Source: Gryganskiella cystojenkinii
Taxonomy: Eukaryota > Mortierellomycota > Mortierellomycetes > Mortierellales > Mortierellaceae
DNA length: 59,376 nt
Direction of reading: 5' to 3'
NCBI GenBank assembly: GCA_015852425.1
Contig: JAAAIG010000128.1
Coordinates: 1-59,376, forward strand
Part shown: positions 47,778 to 59,059 of the stretch, one piece after another
How positions within the stretch are numbered: position 1 is the stretch's first letter
Layout: every line of letters starts with the position of its first letter
Position numbers and translations under genes: made by a program
The notes under the pieces: generated by a model
Databases searched by the model: none
The model's input: the letters and a program-made list of their open reading frames with translations, nothing else
Told to the model about the DNA's origin: nothing

Positions 47778-49336
47778 GGATGAAGAGTCCTTGTATAGTT
47801 AATTGAGAAAGAGAGTTGTGGTGTGTCGAATGAGAGTTGGCTTGCAAAGGAAAAGAGATGTAAAAACAAAAAGAAGTCAGATTGTTGAGAAGAAGAAAAA
47901 GAACGTAATCACGGGATGGCAGAGCCAAGAGACAGGGGTGGCACTGAAGAGGGAAAAAATGAGAGCGCGTTTTTGAACGAACAAAGCGGACAAAAGGACC
48001 AGAGGACAGAGCACCAGCCACGAAATAGAAGAAAAAAGGGAGGGAAAAAACTGTTTTTTATGCAAAGAGCCGAAAAGGACGAACAAGAAAAGATGACACG
48101 ATCGATGATGCTGGTTGCAGGAGGGAAGGGGAACGAGTGACGGGGACCAGAGAAGAGAGGACTCGAGAGCCCTGTCAGGTGTTGTCAGTTGGTTGGTAAA
48201 AGTTGCAGAAGACGAGTCGAATAAGAGTGCGAACAGGGGAAGAGAGGACAGAAAACAGGGCCAGCAAAGCCGACAAAGGAACGGGACGAAGAGTGAACGA
48301 GAGAAGGGACCTGTATGTCTGGGAAAGTCAGACAACCACGGCCTTTTGGAACAGTCGACTTTTTTGCATCATGCACAGACACACGGTGTGTGAGTGACCA
48401 CACTCTATTCCCCACAGCTGCACTGCACTTAGACTCTATCCCAGCATAAAGGGACGACAAGGAGGCAAGGGGGAGGGGGTTTTTTCTTTCTGTCGTTTTC
48501 TCTTTTATTTCCTTTCCTTCTTTGCTTCCCGTCCGACCTGTGTTTTGTGAAGATAGGTACAACAACAGCAGTGGGTCCAAAAAAAAATAGTAGATACCGC
48601 GCAACAATTACGACACTGTCTAGTATCACTCTTCCCTGTCCAGTTGGAAAAAGTAGAGTACAGGAAAGAGAAAGACGATGAAATAAAGGAAGGAAGAAAG
48701 AAAGAAAGGAAAGGAAGAATATGCTGGTCTGAACCCTACCTTGCGGCTGAATTGGTCGTGCCAAGGATATTAAAGATGTGAGTGGAGAGAGGATGTTGGC
48801 GTTGTTTGATAGATGGGCACAGAAGAGTTGAATCGAGAAGTGCAGAGAGCGAGAAGATTGCGAAAGAGAGTGAAAGGGGAGCGGAGGAGAGCGGAGGGAA
48901 GGAGGGCGTGGGGGAGGTAAAAGGGATGGAGTGGTGGAATTGATGGAATGGAACGAGTGCAATTTGATCGTTTTCTTCAAGTGTGGCGCCAGACAGACTT
49001 CTCATCAAGTTCTTCAGCCTCTGTTATTGCAATGACCCTCGCTAATTGATTACAAGCCACTTTTCTTTTCTTTTTTTTCTTGCCCTTTTGGAAGCGGCCA
49101 AAAAAAATTGGTGGGCAGTCGAGCGGTCGTTGCTTCCGAAAGAAACATCGCCCATAACATAACGCAAACTAGCATTTCTTTAAGATAAAAAGGGACATTA
49201 ATACAAGAAGAACTATGAACAGGGCGGAGAAGGGGGGGATGGTGCGACAGGCATGACGCGGAAATAGGGGTGAAGTGCTATACCAAAGATAGATAAAGGA
49301 AAGGCTTGGCCTTTTACTTGTTCCCACTCTCATTCC
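47778..49336. other. 1.6-kb region upstream of VAC8
   Basis: This is probably the VAC8 promoter and 5' leader plus the 3' flank of the MARVEL-like gene. It is purine-rich on the plus strand (47880–48330, 48660–48960). No gene or RNA was recognised; a 5'-UTR intron is possible. Confidence 0.5.
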
Positions 49337-50566
49337 TTAGTAGTGCTCTGGGCGAGGCATGGCCATGACAGGTCCAGTAGATTGCTGACCAGGTTGGCCC
49401 ATGTATTGGTTGCCATAGGGTGAATGCTGATGAGGAGGACCCATCATCATTGGGTAAGAACCTCCAGTTTGCTGTGGGAACGTCTGTAGTGGTGGCTGTT
49501 GTTGGTACAAGTTGTTGGAGCTTCCATAGGTTGGATAGCCGTCGTAAGCAGAAGCAGACATATTGGACATTGCAGATCCCTGTTGAACATGACCTGAGCC
49601 TGGCTGAGGCATATATCCTTGATTGCCATATCCACTGACGTTGTAGTCGTAACTACCGACGCCTCCAGTTGCTATCGCAGACTGATAACTACCCTGTGGA
49701 ACATGCCCTGCTTCTCCTCCGTTGCTCTGATACGTGTTGTACGGCGACACGTTGTTTCCGTTATGGGGTAATACAACTGCTGGGGGTGTCGCTACTGTAG
49801 GGGGGCTGGTCGTCTGGACAGGATCTTGGTACACGTTTTCAGAAAAGTGGCCACCTCCTGTGGATCCCATGGTTGTGGCAGGGGCCAAGACAGAGGTACC
49901 AGGCATTGCCACCGTGGTCGCCGTGGTTGTAGTAGGGTCGGTTGAGGGCGAAGTGACATCCTTGGGTTCCTCTGATGTCGGTAATTCTCCGTTTTGTTCT
50001 GCAAGACGATACTGAGATGGTGAGGGTCCGAGCTGATAGGAGCCTCCGACCTTGACCTGAGAGGCTTTCTTGTCCCGGACAGCCCTTTGAATCGCGAATG
50101 TGATCAAGAGACCCGCTGTAGCCAAGAAGAACAGGACAGAGACAATACAGAACGCAGTCGAGGCAAACATGGATTGACAGGCTCGGATAAAGTTTTGGTC
50201 GTCCGTGTGTTTTCCAGTCGAGGGCAGAATCTTGCAGGAGACGTTCGTCATATCGTTTGCGGGCTTGGCAATCCCACCGACGGAGGCGAGGATCCACACC
50301 AGGAGCGCGAATCCAACCCAACAGCCCTCGATAGTTGCGTTCATGGTCCGCCCTGATTTTTGACGGAATACCAGGACGAGAGTTGTGAGGGTAGACATGA
50401 GGGCAAAGACTAAGGTCGCACAGGCAACTGCAGAGACCGAGCCGCCATCGGGAGACTTTGGATAGGCTGAGAGATAGAGACAGCAACAGACGACGACGAT
50501 GAGACCAGAGAAGAATGAACCGATCTGGACCAGGAACAGGGTCCTGGACGTCGGTGAGATGTTCAT
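49337..50566 (-). CDS. Four-pass MARVEL-like membrane protein with Q/P/G-rich tail
   Basis: Intronless, 409 residues. Four hydrophobic segments lie at about 9–32, 45–67, 80–100 and 136–160. There is a cysteine-containing loop (CKILPSTGKHTDD…RACQSMF) between the third and fourth, the layout of MARVEL-domain proteins. After residue 165 the chain is hydrophilic and low-complexity (Thr/Ala/Val/Pro, then Gly/Tyr/Gln/Ser), ending MAMPRPEHY. This looks cytosolic and could carry sorting or protein-binding motifs. Fungal MARVEL proteins sit in the plasma membrane, often at eisosomes; the exact role is not determinable. The start ATG is followed directly by the first helix, with no cleavable signal peptide. 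Confidence 0.75.
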   Translation of the reverse strand: MNISPTSRTLFLVQIGSFFSGLIVVVCCCLYLSAYPKSPDGGSVSAVACATLVFALMSTLTTLVLVFRQKSGRTMNATIEGCWVGFALLVWILASVGGIAKPANDMTNVSCKILPSTGKHTDDQNFIRACQSMFASTAFCIVSVLFFLATAGLLITFAIQRAVRDKKASQVKVGGSYQLGPSPSQYRLAEQNGELPTSEEPKDVTSPSTDPTTTTATTVAMPGTSVLAPATTMGSTGGGHFSENVYQDPVQTTSPPTVATPPAVVLPHNGNNVSPYNTYQSNGGEAGHVPQGSYQSAIATGGVGSYDYNVSGYGNQGYMPQPGSGHVQQGSAMSNMSASAYDGYPTYGSSNNLYQQQPPLQTFPQQTGGSYPMMMGPPHQHSPYGNQYMGQPGQQSTGPVMAMPRPEHY

Positions 50567-51677
50567 GTTGGGTGATGTGTTTGTGTGAGGTGAAAGCGAC
50601 TGCTCCTAGAAAAAAGTGATGTGATTGGAAGCAAAAGACGACGTGGAGAGGGGAGGATGAATTGGAATTAGGTAAATGCGAATGGATGTGCAGAAAAAGT
50701 GAATGAGAATAGAAAAGAGTGATGTTGCAAAGCAGGCAAACAAAGCAACACTTTGAGACAAGGCTGCTGAGAACAGCCCACACAAAAATAATCGCCTGAA
50801 CTACCAAAAAATAAGTGATTAAAAATATCTAAATGAGCTAAAAAAAAAGCAAAAATGACGTGCAGGGTCCTCATATGGTTCATGACCGAGGGAACTCGAT
50901 CTTTTTTTTGTTGACGACCTGCTGCACAAGACACCACAACTTATGCCAAGGACTGATTTGGATCGGTCCAAACAACATGGCTTTTGGCCTGTGCTCGCCT
51001 CTCTCTCCCTCTCTTTTTGTTCTTCGAGGCAGGAGTCCACAACACCTATCATGTCCAAAAAAAAATACCCAGAGGGAAAAAAAGGCTGTATGCTTGGCAA
51101 ACCCTGCATTTTTCCTTTCCTTGACTTTTTGCGTTCTTGTACCTGCGTCTATTGTTGGGCTCCGGCGACAGAGAGGTTCAACGATACAACAGCCACAAGG
51201 GAGGAGAGATCAAACAGATTGAAACGCAACTTCAGAGAGAGATCGTACAAGGGAAAATAATCACAAGTCCAAGGTAATGCTGCTGATCCCCACGTTTCAA
51301 AACCTATTATCTTGATGTCGGCACCTTGTCTTAGCGATCGATGCATGCCGTCATTGAGATTAACAGACGTCGTCGCGATCATACGTACTCCGAATAGTAT
51401 ACTCTGATTCCTGGGATCGACTGTTTTTGGACTTTTCTCATGTAATGCCAGTTGTCAACAAGAGCTCTCATCTCAAAACAAAACAACCGTGCTTTTTGTC
51501 GATCTTTTTGACAACGCTATTTATTCGTTTGAATGTATTTACTGTACGAGGAACCACCGATGCTCATGATTGTCAAAAGTTGATGGCAGCTTGTTTTTTT
51601 TCTCTTCTTTTTTAGCCTGGGGTAGGTTGCAAACGGAAGTGGTCAACGAGATTTCTCACAGGAGAATTTACTTTTTT
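50567..51677. other. Non-coding spacer upstream of MARVEL-like gene
   Basis: 1.1 kb between minus-strand genes with several A/T runs. Short open frames only; nothing recognised. Confidence 0.5.
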
Positions 51678-52115
51678 TTAGTGAGTGTGTTTGTTGTGGA
51701 TCTCGCCTTGCATGATGATCTGCTCGACGATGGCCTCGGTGTTCTCCGTGTTGAAGACAGCGGCGAGGTCCGACTTTGCTGGACGAGCAACCTTGCCCTC
51801 GAAACCCTTTCCAGTCGCAACCTGGTAGATATCGAAAGCTAACATATTCGATAATAAGAAAATGAGTATACAACATAAAAAAATAAAAAATAAAAAAAGA
51901 ACTAAAGAAAAAAACATACACTGGACAACATCGACAAGAGCGATTGGGGGCTCGTGCATATCACCCTCCTTGATATGCTTCTGGTGGTTGCCAGTAGGGC
52001 CTTGGTGGGATCTCTGGGCACGGTACTTGGCAGTCATACCAGGCTCGGTCAGGACGAAGACATCGGGCATGTGGGTGGCGGGAGTGTTGGGGGCCTTGTA
52101 GACGACTTTTTCCAT
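51678..52115 (-). CDS. Small SBDS-domain (Rtc3-like) protein
   Basis: Two exons (51920–52115, 51678–51838; intron 81 bp) encode 118 residues. The second half reads as an SBDS N-terminal domain (ALVDVVQSFDIYQV, then AAVFNTENTEAIVEQIIMQGEI). The small size and lack of further SBDS domains resemble fungal Rtc3/Hgt-type stand-alone SBDS-domain proteins rather than the ribosome-maturation factor Sdo1. Yeast Rtc3 is linked to RNA metabolism and stress. The first 60 residues include HIKEGDMHEPPIALVDVV and are less conserved. It is divergent from APC4 with a 391-bp shared promoter. Confidence 0.7.
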   Translation of the reverse strand: MEKVVYKAPNTPATHMPDVFVLTEPGMTAKYRAQRSHQGPTGNHQKHIKEGDMHEPPIALVDVVQCMFFSLVLFLFFIFLCCILIFLLSNMLAFDIYQVATGKGFEGKVARPAKSDLAAVFNTENTEAIVEQIIMQGEIHNKHTH

Positions 52116-52506
52116 TGTAGACGGGTTATTTCTTTGTTCGTAGGCGAGGGAATGAAAGAGATGACTGGATATGATGAGAGTGTGGTTGAAGAAGAGAGGA
52201 AAAGGATCAAACCCTTCTTTTATACCTCACCAAGAAAAAAAAAAAATATCAAACTCACACGAGCGAACAAGAAAATTCGATTCGCATCCAACTGTCTCAT
52301 CCTGACAGAAAAAAAAAAAGCTTTTTTTTTCCAACGGACAATCGTCAAGATTCAGTCATTCTTCGGTCATGGTCACGTGCGTGATCTTGCAGTCAGCAAA
52401 AATATCAAACGCGAACCCCGACGCGTCTTCATTTCTTCAACATCAACACTCTTTCGGTCTGGAGCAATCAGTCACTCAGTCAGATAGCCAATAACGAAAA
52501 GTCACC
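52116..52506. promoter_or_regulatory. Divergent promoter SBDS-like / APC4
   Basis: 391 bp with A runs (52235–52247, 52308–52320). GTCACGTGCGTGA at 52371–52383 contains a CACGTG E-box, the most conspicuous candidate site. Confidence 0.45.
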
Positions 52507-55500
52507 ATGTCCCGTCGCGGATTCGATGAACTCTCCGCATACAGATTCGAAAAGGCCCACACACTCGAGGCATGGTGTCCAGACTCGGATCTCTTGGCCA
52601 TGGTGACCGAGACCAATGACCTCGACATCTACAGGGCTGATTGGTCAATACATCGCTCCATCCATCTCGAGGGCAAAGCCACCTCACTCGTATGGCGACC
52701 AGACGGTAAAAGAAAGGGTTGGAGGAAAGAGATTCGTCAAGATCAATGGTCGGAACAGTAGTCGCCTCCAAAGCTAACATTTCTTTTTTTTTTGTTGCTG
52801 TTGTTTGTCCTCGCAAACAATTAGGTAAAGTGATTGCAGTCGGATTAGCTACAGGAAAGACTTGCTTTTATCACTACCGAGATGGATCGATGATCAGGAA
52901 GATTGAAGCCACGACTACGCCTCCAATGACCAGCCCCAGCAGTGGCGACGGCAGCAGCAGCAGCCCTTGTCACGGAACTCCTACGACCATAGGTCAGGTC
53001 GATTTCCTCCGATGGGATCCCCTATACCTTGGGAAACCAACAGAACGTATATTCCCACAGGAGGTCAGTCATTGCAGTCACTCGCTTTGGAAGGAACGGT
53101 GGATATTAGAAAGCGAGTCTAACTTCTATGACGCTACCACCTTTTACTGATCGACATACAACAACAGACATCACAAAAGTCCATCCTGCCACAGCTCCCA
53201 CAGCCTGCACCTTTACCACTCTCAGTCACTGCTCAAAGGCGTGCACAGGTCACCATGTTCCGAGCTAAAAAAGACGAAGGCGACTATGGCGTCGAGGTTG
53301 CGGAGAATCTGGAGGGAGACATGGATGGGCTGGACGAGTATGCTCCCAGTACCATGAATGCTCTCTTTATTTCGGATGACCATGCTCAGTTTTACTGGCG
53401 TTTCTTTGCAGGGTTTCAGACGGAGCTCCAGAATCTTACAGATATGATGAAGGCATACAGGAGAACCAATTACAAGGTAAAAATTCCAGAAAGATACTCA
53501 TCCGTATTGGACTATATCAACTGTGGCGAAGTATTTCATGCACGCTTAAGCCGAGCTTGACCTCGCCCGCATGCCATTGTTGACTTTATATATATATATA
53601 GGACGTCAAGATTCTGGATGCATCAGTTCAACTGGATCTTGGAGGGATGACCATAGTTGCCAGAGGAACCAAATTAAACGAAATTGGCAGCGACTTGTTA
53701 CAAATAACACTCGACTCGGACACGCTCTACTCACAAGCACACAAGATTCGATCCTTAGGCGTCAAGGTGCGACCAATTCAGCTGCTTTTGAAGTATTTGA
53801 AGGACGCTATCGCCATCATGGATTCGGAAACGGCGACAATTCTCCGAGGCATTGAAATCTTTCGAGACGATGTCAAGAAGCAAATGGAAGAGAAAGAAGG
53901 TAATCAGAAATAAGTAAGACAAGATTTGAGAATTATACCAAAGAGAAAAAAGGCTTAACCCAGAAAACGAATCTCTTGTTGTGAAAACTTGAGCATTTAG
54001 ATGCAGAAACTCCGGAGTATGCCTTTCTTATGCTCTTCACCCGCTATATACCCACCGACGGTCTCATGGACTATCTGACCGTGGACTTGCGTCAAGACGG
54101 ATTACAAAAATGGGCGACCACGACAGAGGCAGCGTATGCCAACATTTTAAAGGTCATCGCGGACTGTTATATGCCTTGTTGTGAGCGACTTCAAGTTCAT
54201 CTGAATGACCTTTACGGATACAAACAACGGTAACGTTTCTGTTGACTATGTGTTTGGATCGCAGACATTCTGTGCTGAGGCTACACCAACAACCAACTAA
54301 ATCCTTTTTTTCCTTGTCTAAAGAAACAGGCACGAGGGTAGCGATGAACTTGGAGTGGACGAATCGCTGTTGGATCAATGCGGACAGGAACTCAGGGATC
54401 ATTTCCGGATGGCTGAGTTTCTTAAGCAGGAAGTTTGGAAAGAGATGGAGCTATTTGGAGCTTTCAAGAGCTGGCTCGCTACCAGTAAGTTGATCATATA
54501 GCCGTGCTTTCTATAGGCGTTTGAATATTTGTCATTGTCAATTTCTGACATTTACTGTATACTGAAATTTGCTTTTAGTTATCAATAATCTTGCTCCATC
54601 CGACGCAGGCGGGCCAAGACCAAGAACCAAGACGACACTTCGGACATCTGCTGGCCTAGCAAAGTACATACAATCTCTGTTCTCCAGTAACGGTCTTCGC
54701 AAGTTCTTTGAGTATAACTATGCAAACATGAGCAATGAGAATCCAGAGGTTCCCTCAAACGTGGAAGAACAGCGACAGCAGCGGCCGCATGGCCTGATGA
54801 GCAGGACGTTTTCGGACCGAGCAGAGGAGTTGCAAAGGAGGTACATGAGGATATTTCAAGGACTCCAGTTCGCAGCGACCCAGAGTATCGAGGTCAAGGA
54901 CGTGATGGTGCTGTCAACGACCACTGAGGCGCTCCCCAATGTGATTCCTCGGCGGCTTTGCACAACCTATATTGACGAGCCGAACTCGTCCAACATTTGG
55001 ACCGATGCGGTTCCGATCATCGACACGTGGCACTACACGATCTATTATCTACTTCCTGAACAAAATCAAGGAGAGACTGCGCGTAAGTTCCCTTTTTTTT
55101 GTCATGGCATATCTCATCGAGTCATTTGTGGAAAACCATCTAATCCTACCAATCATCTCTTGCTTGTTTTTCTTTTAAACCATGTATGCACAGTACGCGT
55201 AGTTCGTACTCGGCCGTTTTACGAGGGAAGCAACAATATTACAACATTGATCGATCGAAGGAGTGCAAGCGTTCCTCGCAAGGTTGAATCGTGCACAATA
55301 GAGCTACCAGCCTCGGACCCGATCCTTTTGGACATGTGCCTTTTGAATGATCAAGAATTAGCCATTTTCACTACCAGCTCTCCGCTATTAGAATACCAGA
55401 GCAATATGCTTCAGCATCATCAACAACAGAACATGGCTGTGAACATGTTTGTGAGGTCGATTCTCTTCTCGGCCGGGTTTGTGTCGTCTCAGCGACCGGA

Positions 55501-55795
55501 ACATCAGCAGCAGCAGCATCAAGGTCAAGGAGAACAAGATGATCAACAAAGACGATCAAGATTGAAGATACAAGGAGGCGCACAGGAAATTGTGGATATC
55601 TCTGCACAGTTACTGGTCACTGGCTTCGTCCATCTTCAGCTTCCTGTGTCTACTGTCGTTACAGACGCCGAAAATATTGTCCCAGCAAGAAAACATCCAT
55701 ACAAGGTTCTTGCTAATTGGCGCAAAAAAGGGAGTCTTAGCAGTGTCCATTTACCAACTGGTCGCGTCATCGTCTTTGACATGGAAGAGGGTTAA
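52507..55795 (+). CDS. APC4: Anaphase-promoting complex subunit 4
   Basis: Eight exons (52507–52705, 52825–53063, 53168–53476, 53602–53899, 54001–54229, 54330–54484, 54579–55082, 55194–55795) encode 844 residues (human 808). The N-terminus is a WD40-like beta propeller strand set (LEAWCPDSDLLAMVT, LVWRPDGKVIAVGLATGK). The middle is the long helical APC4 domain (LTRYIPTDGLMDYLT-like region, MMKAYRRTNYKD, FLKQEVWKEMELFGAFKSWLA). The C-terminus returns to beta-rich propeller sequence, interrupted by a Gln-rich insertion (HQQQQHQGQGEQDDQQRR-like). APC4 is a scaffold subunit of the APC/C ubiquitin ligase, which drives mitotic exit. The last intron (55083–55193, 111 bp) is a multiple of three with no stop, so retention would insert 37 residues. 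Confidence 0.9.
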
Positions 55796-55800
55796 ATAAA
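55795..55800 (+). terminator. AATAAA overlapping the APC4 stop codon
   Basis: AATAAA begins at the last base of the TAA stop. It is followed by two T tracts (about 55854–55873 and 55890–55914) in the 130-bp gap to the convergent PUS4 gene. Confidence 0.4.
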
Positions 55801-55925
55801 TTGGGGTTACGGAACCATCTTTCCGCCATTCGAAATGTGTTTGATTTCTTTTCTTTTTTTTTTTTTTTTTTTGTTTTGGAGGATTAAGACCCTTTTTTTT
55901 TTTTTTTTTTTTTGCAGTGAGAGAC

Positions 55926-57548
55926 TCAAGACCCTCTATCTATCATTTCGTATTTTGATCCAGACACTGGCTCTGAAGATTTGATATCACTCCCGGCTTG
56001 ACTCTCCCAAACGAGGTTCCCCGCCTGGATGGCGTTGTTGATTTTCGAGACATCTTCGCAGTCTGAGAATTCCAAGGTCGATTCCTCTCCGAGTTTAAAC
56101 CCGGATTGCTCGACACGCAATAGATCCGTCATATGACCGACTGTCCCGAGTTCGGTCGCGATATCGGCGATCAGGGTCCGGATATAGGTCCCAGAGGAAC
56201 AATGGACTCGAATATGGAAATAAAGCGAAGTGTCGTCATCCTGAGGAATGTTTGAAACCGAATCGGAGTGTTTTTTGGCCTGGAACCCTGATTTTAGACC
56301 CAGAGATGACATGGACGGGACTGAGGCCGATGACGGTGGAGGCAATGATGGCAGCGAGCGTGGTTGGAATCCATATACACTTGTCAGTTGTGTATCCTCG
56401 AAAGTTGAGGAAGCGGATGAAGATCGATGAGGTAAGAATGAGAGAAGTTCTAGATCATAGATTTGGACTTTGCGTGAGGGGATCTCGCGCGGTAGAGGTT
56501 TGCCCTCGCGCGCGTAATCATATAGTCGTTTCCCATCCATACTCAGTGCAGAGTACCTACGAAACAGTGAGAGAGAGAAAGGGTCTAATGAGTTACTTTT
56601 CAGCTTTAGCCGTACGGAGACTCTTTAGAACGAAGCGAAAGCAATGGACCGGAAACGAAACAAAAAAATAATATTTCTAATTCCTACAATGGTGGGACTT
56701 GGTTGATCTCCCCTTTAAACTTTTCGAGGGTCTCGAGCAACTTCTTTTGTGTTACATGATCTGTGGGTCTTTGGGCGACCAGGGCTCCAGTGCTGTCCAG
56801 GGTATCAGAGCTTACACCCAGACGCGCTTCGGCAATGTAGACCTAAACGTTTATATTGGGAAATTAGCATTGACCAAGGCTTAATTCTCCTCGCTCTGTT
56901 GGCGCGATCTCGTGTTCTTTGCTTGTATGCTACCTTTGTGGACGCACTCATGTTATGAAGCTTTTTGCACCCGGATCCCATTCCAATGACTGTTTTTTTT
57001 TTGCCACCAAAAAATATAAATACTAAAGTTAGATCTGCTCTCTTAATCGGCAACAACAGACCTGGAGTACTAGTCTGTGAAAATCACTGGTTCTCACCTA
57101 CAATACCACGAGCCAAAGGGTCCAAAGTACCGCCATGGCCAATCTTGACGAGTCCACGTTTGGCCCGTTTGGAGTCATCAAGGGCCAGGACACCTTTGAC
57201 TAAAGGATGAATCCGACCATCCTCCTTTCGTTGGCAAATATATTGGATGAGGTCGATAATGGTCGTGGATGTGATTCCTGTTGGCTTGTTGACAGCAAAG
57301 AGTCCTGTGAGAGGGAGGTCTTTTGTTGGAGAGGATGATGAAGGATAACAGTTGGATAGGATATCCTGCTGTTGCTGTTGTTCTCGCTTATGGTTGCTCA
57401 GTCTCTGGGTGCGGTCGTTGAAAGAGGAAAAGGCGGTGGAGAATGAGAACGAGGAAGGAGGAGATCTAGTCGCAAAGGCGCGACGCAGTACCCGAGTGGA
57501 CGCTGCACGCCAGGGTAGCCTGAAATTGACAACCATTTGTACATGCAT
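55926..57548 (-). CDS. PUS4: tRNA pseudouridine-55 synthase (TruB/Pus4)
   Basis: Four exons (57098–57548, 56934–56989, 56688–56842, 55926–56556; introns 108, 91 and 131 bp) encode 430 residues. The N-terminus is rich in Arg/Ser/Ala with few acids (WRAASTRVLRRAFATRS), typical of a mitochondrial presequence. The TruB catalytic block is IGHGGTLDPLARGIV with catalytic Asp143. Other family motifs are NKPTGITST, YIAEARLG, QVPPLYSALSMDGKRLYDYAREG and SGTYIRTLIADIA. The enzyme makes pseudouridine 55 in the T-loop of tRNA; yeast Pus4 serves both nucleus and mitochondria. A second in-frame ATG at 57536 would shorten the protein by four residues. A Ser/Pro-rich insertion of about 60 residues lies before the SGTYIRT motif. 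Confidence 0.93.
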
Positions 57549-57664
57549 TGCAAAGGGATCAAAAGGAAATGAAGGAAGGAAATCAGATCAAGTATTCGAA
57601 TGTTGAATTGCCAGTCAGTCACGTGTGGCAACCCTTTTTTTTTTTTTAGTGGGCAAAGTTCTTT

Positions 57665-59059
57665 CTATTTCAACGGCGTGCCCACCGAGGATCTGTGGGA
57701 CCGTAGCGAGGAAGGCGCCGACAACTTCAAAGCACTGGTCACCGACAACAATAGAGACCATCTGAAACGAGTTCTTGCTGAACACTTAGAAGAGGACTGC
57801 GAAAGCGAAGTTCGTGTGTCTGGAGGGACAAGAGGTAGATCGAGATCTTTTCTTTGTGATGACAACGTTGACAAGGGCGAAGCAACAGCTGTTGGATAAG
57901 GCCATTCGGTTGCGCTGGACAAGACTTCTGGTGGAGAAGGAATATTAGGAAACGGACTGGGCTCGAAGAACAACGATGAGCGATCACCAGCCTCGGTTTG
58001 CTTGACTGCTGCTGTCAGATTGACGAGCATCCGACTGTGCTGTGGTTCTTGTAGTGGTTGATAGTGTTGTCGCGATTGCGAGTGCTGCGTGGGTAAGACC
58101 AAGTCGTCCCTAATAAATGCGTTCACTATCTCTTTTTTGACAAGTACATTTTCGTCTACATTAGCGCAGGTGTGAGGGTCCCACATGTGGCTTCCACCTG
58201 GAGGGAAGGACGCGATCCTGGACAAATGATCTTTTAAAAAGGCTTGATTGTCACTCGCAAAACAGTCAATCTCGGACCTCAAATCGCTGTCTTCGGAATC
58301 CGAGTTTCCTTTGCAATCGCACTCGTCGTGCCACCAGCGCCAGTTAATCCTGTTGTCGTCCTTTTCCTTTGAACAACATGAGTTCTCGATACCATCGATT
58401 TCAAAGATTTCATTCTTGTCCAATGCCCAACGTACGGTCTTGCTGATCGGAGGTGTTGGTAGGGGCCGTTCTCTTCCTGGTGGTGGTAGTGACGGCTCTC
58501 TTATTGTCGGAACTTTATCGCCCTGGAAATGTTGCCGAGGGTATCTTGATTGAGGGGGTGGCAAAGGAGGTAAGGAGAGCGACTGTGGTACACTATACCA
58601 AGGTAAATAATGTTCTTGTATCATTGCCGATGTACGTGTTTTCAAAACTGACCGAAGAGGGGTCATGCATGGTGGTATTAGTCGTGATGAATCCAAGAAC
58701 AATGATCGTGGTAATTCAGAATATGTCCTTTCTGTGGGATCAGGAGACGGTGCTTCGTTGTCCCATAAGGCACTGTTCATCAGGGACGGAGAAGAAGGTT
58801 GTCGCAAGGTATTGGGTAGAGTATCCTCGGAATCAATCATGATCGATAGTGGTCGTCTTGGTCGATCTTGAGGTTGGGAAGTTGCCTGACAACTGCCATC
58901 CTCATAATGGTTGACTACTATTGACGTGATTGTCTCAATGGCCTCCTCCAGAGCTACATGTTTTGTTGTGTCCGATCGAGAAGCAGAGGTCGACAAAGAT
59001 CTCGAACTCCTTTCCTTTATAACAGGAGCGGTAGTTGTTGCTGTGGTGGTGTCTTTCAT
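57665..59059 (-). CDS. Unrecognised Ser/Pro-rich protein with PP1-docking-like motif
   Basis: One uninterrupted frame of 464 residues from the ATG at 59059 to the stop at 57665. I do not recognise a family. The protein is mostly hydrophilic and Ser/Pro-rich. The best-ordered part is around 200–260: LPTPPISKTVRWALDKNEIFEID, then an acidic Cys/Trp-containing stretch (WRWWHDECDCKG). KTVRW (207–211) fits the [KR]-x-V-x-[FW] protein phosphatase 1 docking consensus, and TPLRSVLKT (133–141) is a second basic motif. A PP1 regulatory role is therefore possible but unproven. Absence of introns is unusual next to its neighbours; introns in frame cannot be excluded. It lies 116 bp upstream of the PUS4 start, on the same strand. 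Confidence 0.6.
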   Translation of the reverse strand: MKDTTTATTTAPVIKERSSRSLSTSASRSDTTKHVALEEAIETITSIVVNHYEDGSCQATSQPQDRPRRPLSIMIDSEDTLPNTLRQPSSPSLMNSALWDNEAPSPDPTERTYSELPRSLFLDSSRLIPPCMTPLRSVLKTRTSAMIQEHYLPWYSVPQSLSLPPLPPPQSRYPRQHFQGDKVPTIREPSLPPPGRERPLPTPPISKTVRWALDKNEIFEIDGIENSCCSKEKDDNRINWRWWHDECDCKGNSDSEDSDLRSEIDCFASDNQAFLKDHLSRIASFPPGGSHMWDPHTCANVDENVLVKKEIVNAFIRDDLVLPTQHSQSRQHYQPLQEPQHSRMLVNLTAAVKQTEAGDRSSLFFEPSPFPNIPSPPEVLSSATEWPYPTAVASPLSTLSSQRKDLDLPLVPPDTRTSLSQSSSKCSARTRFRWSLLLSVTSALKLSAPSSLRSHRSSVGTPLK

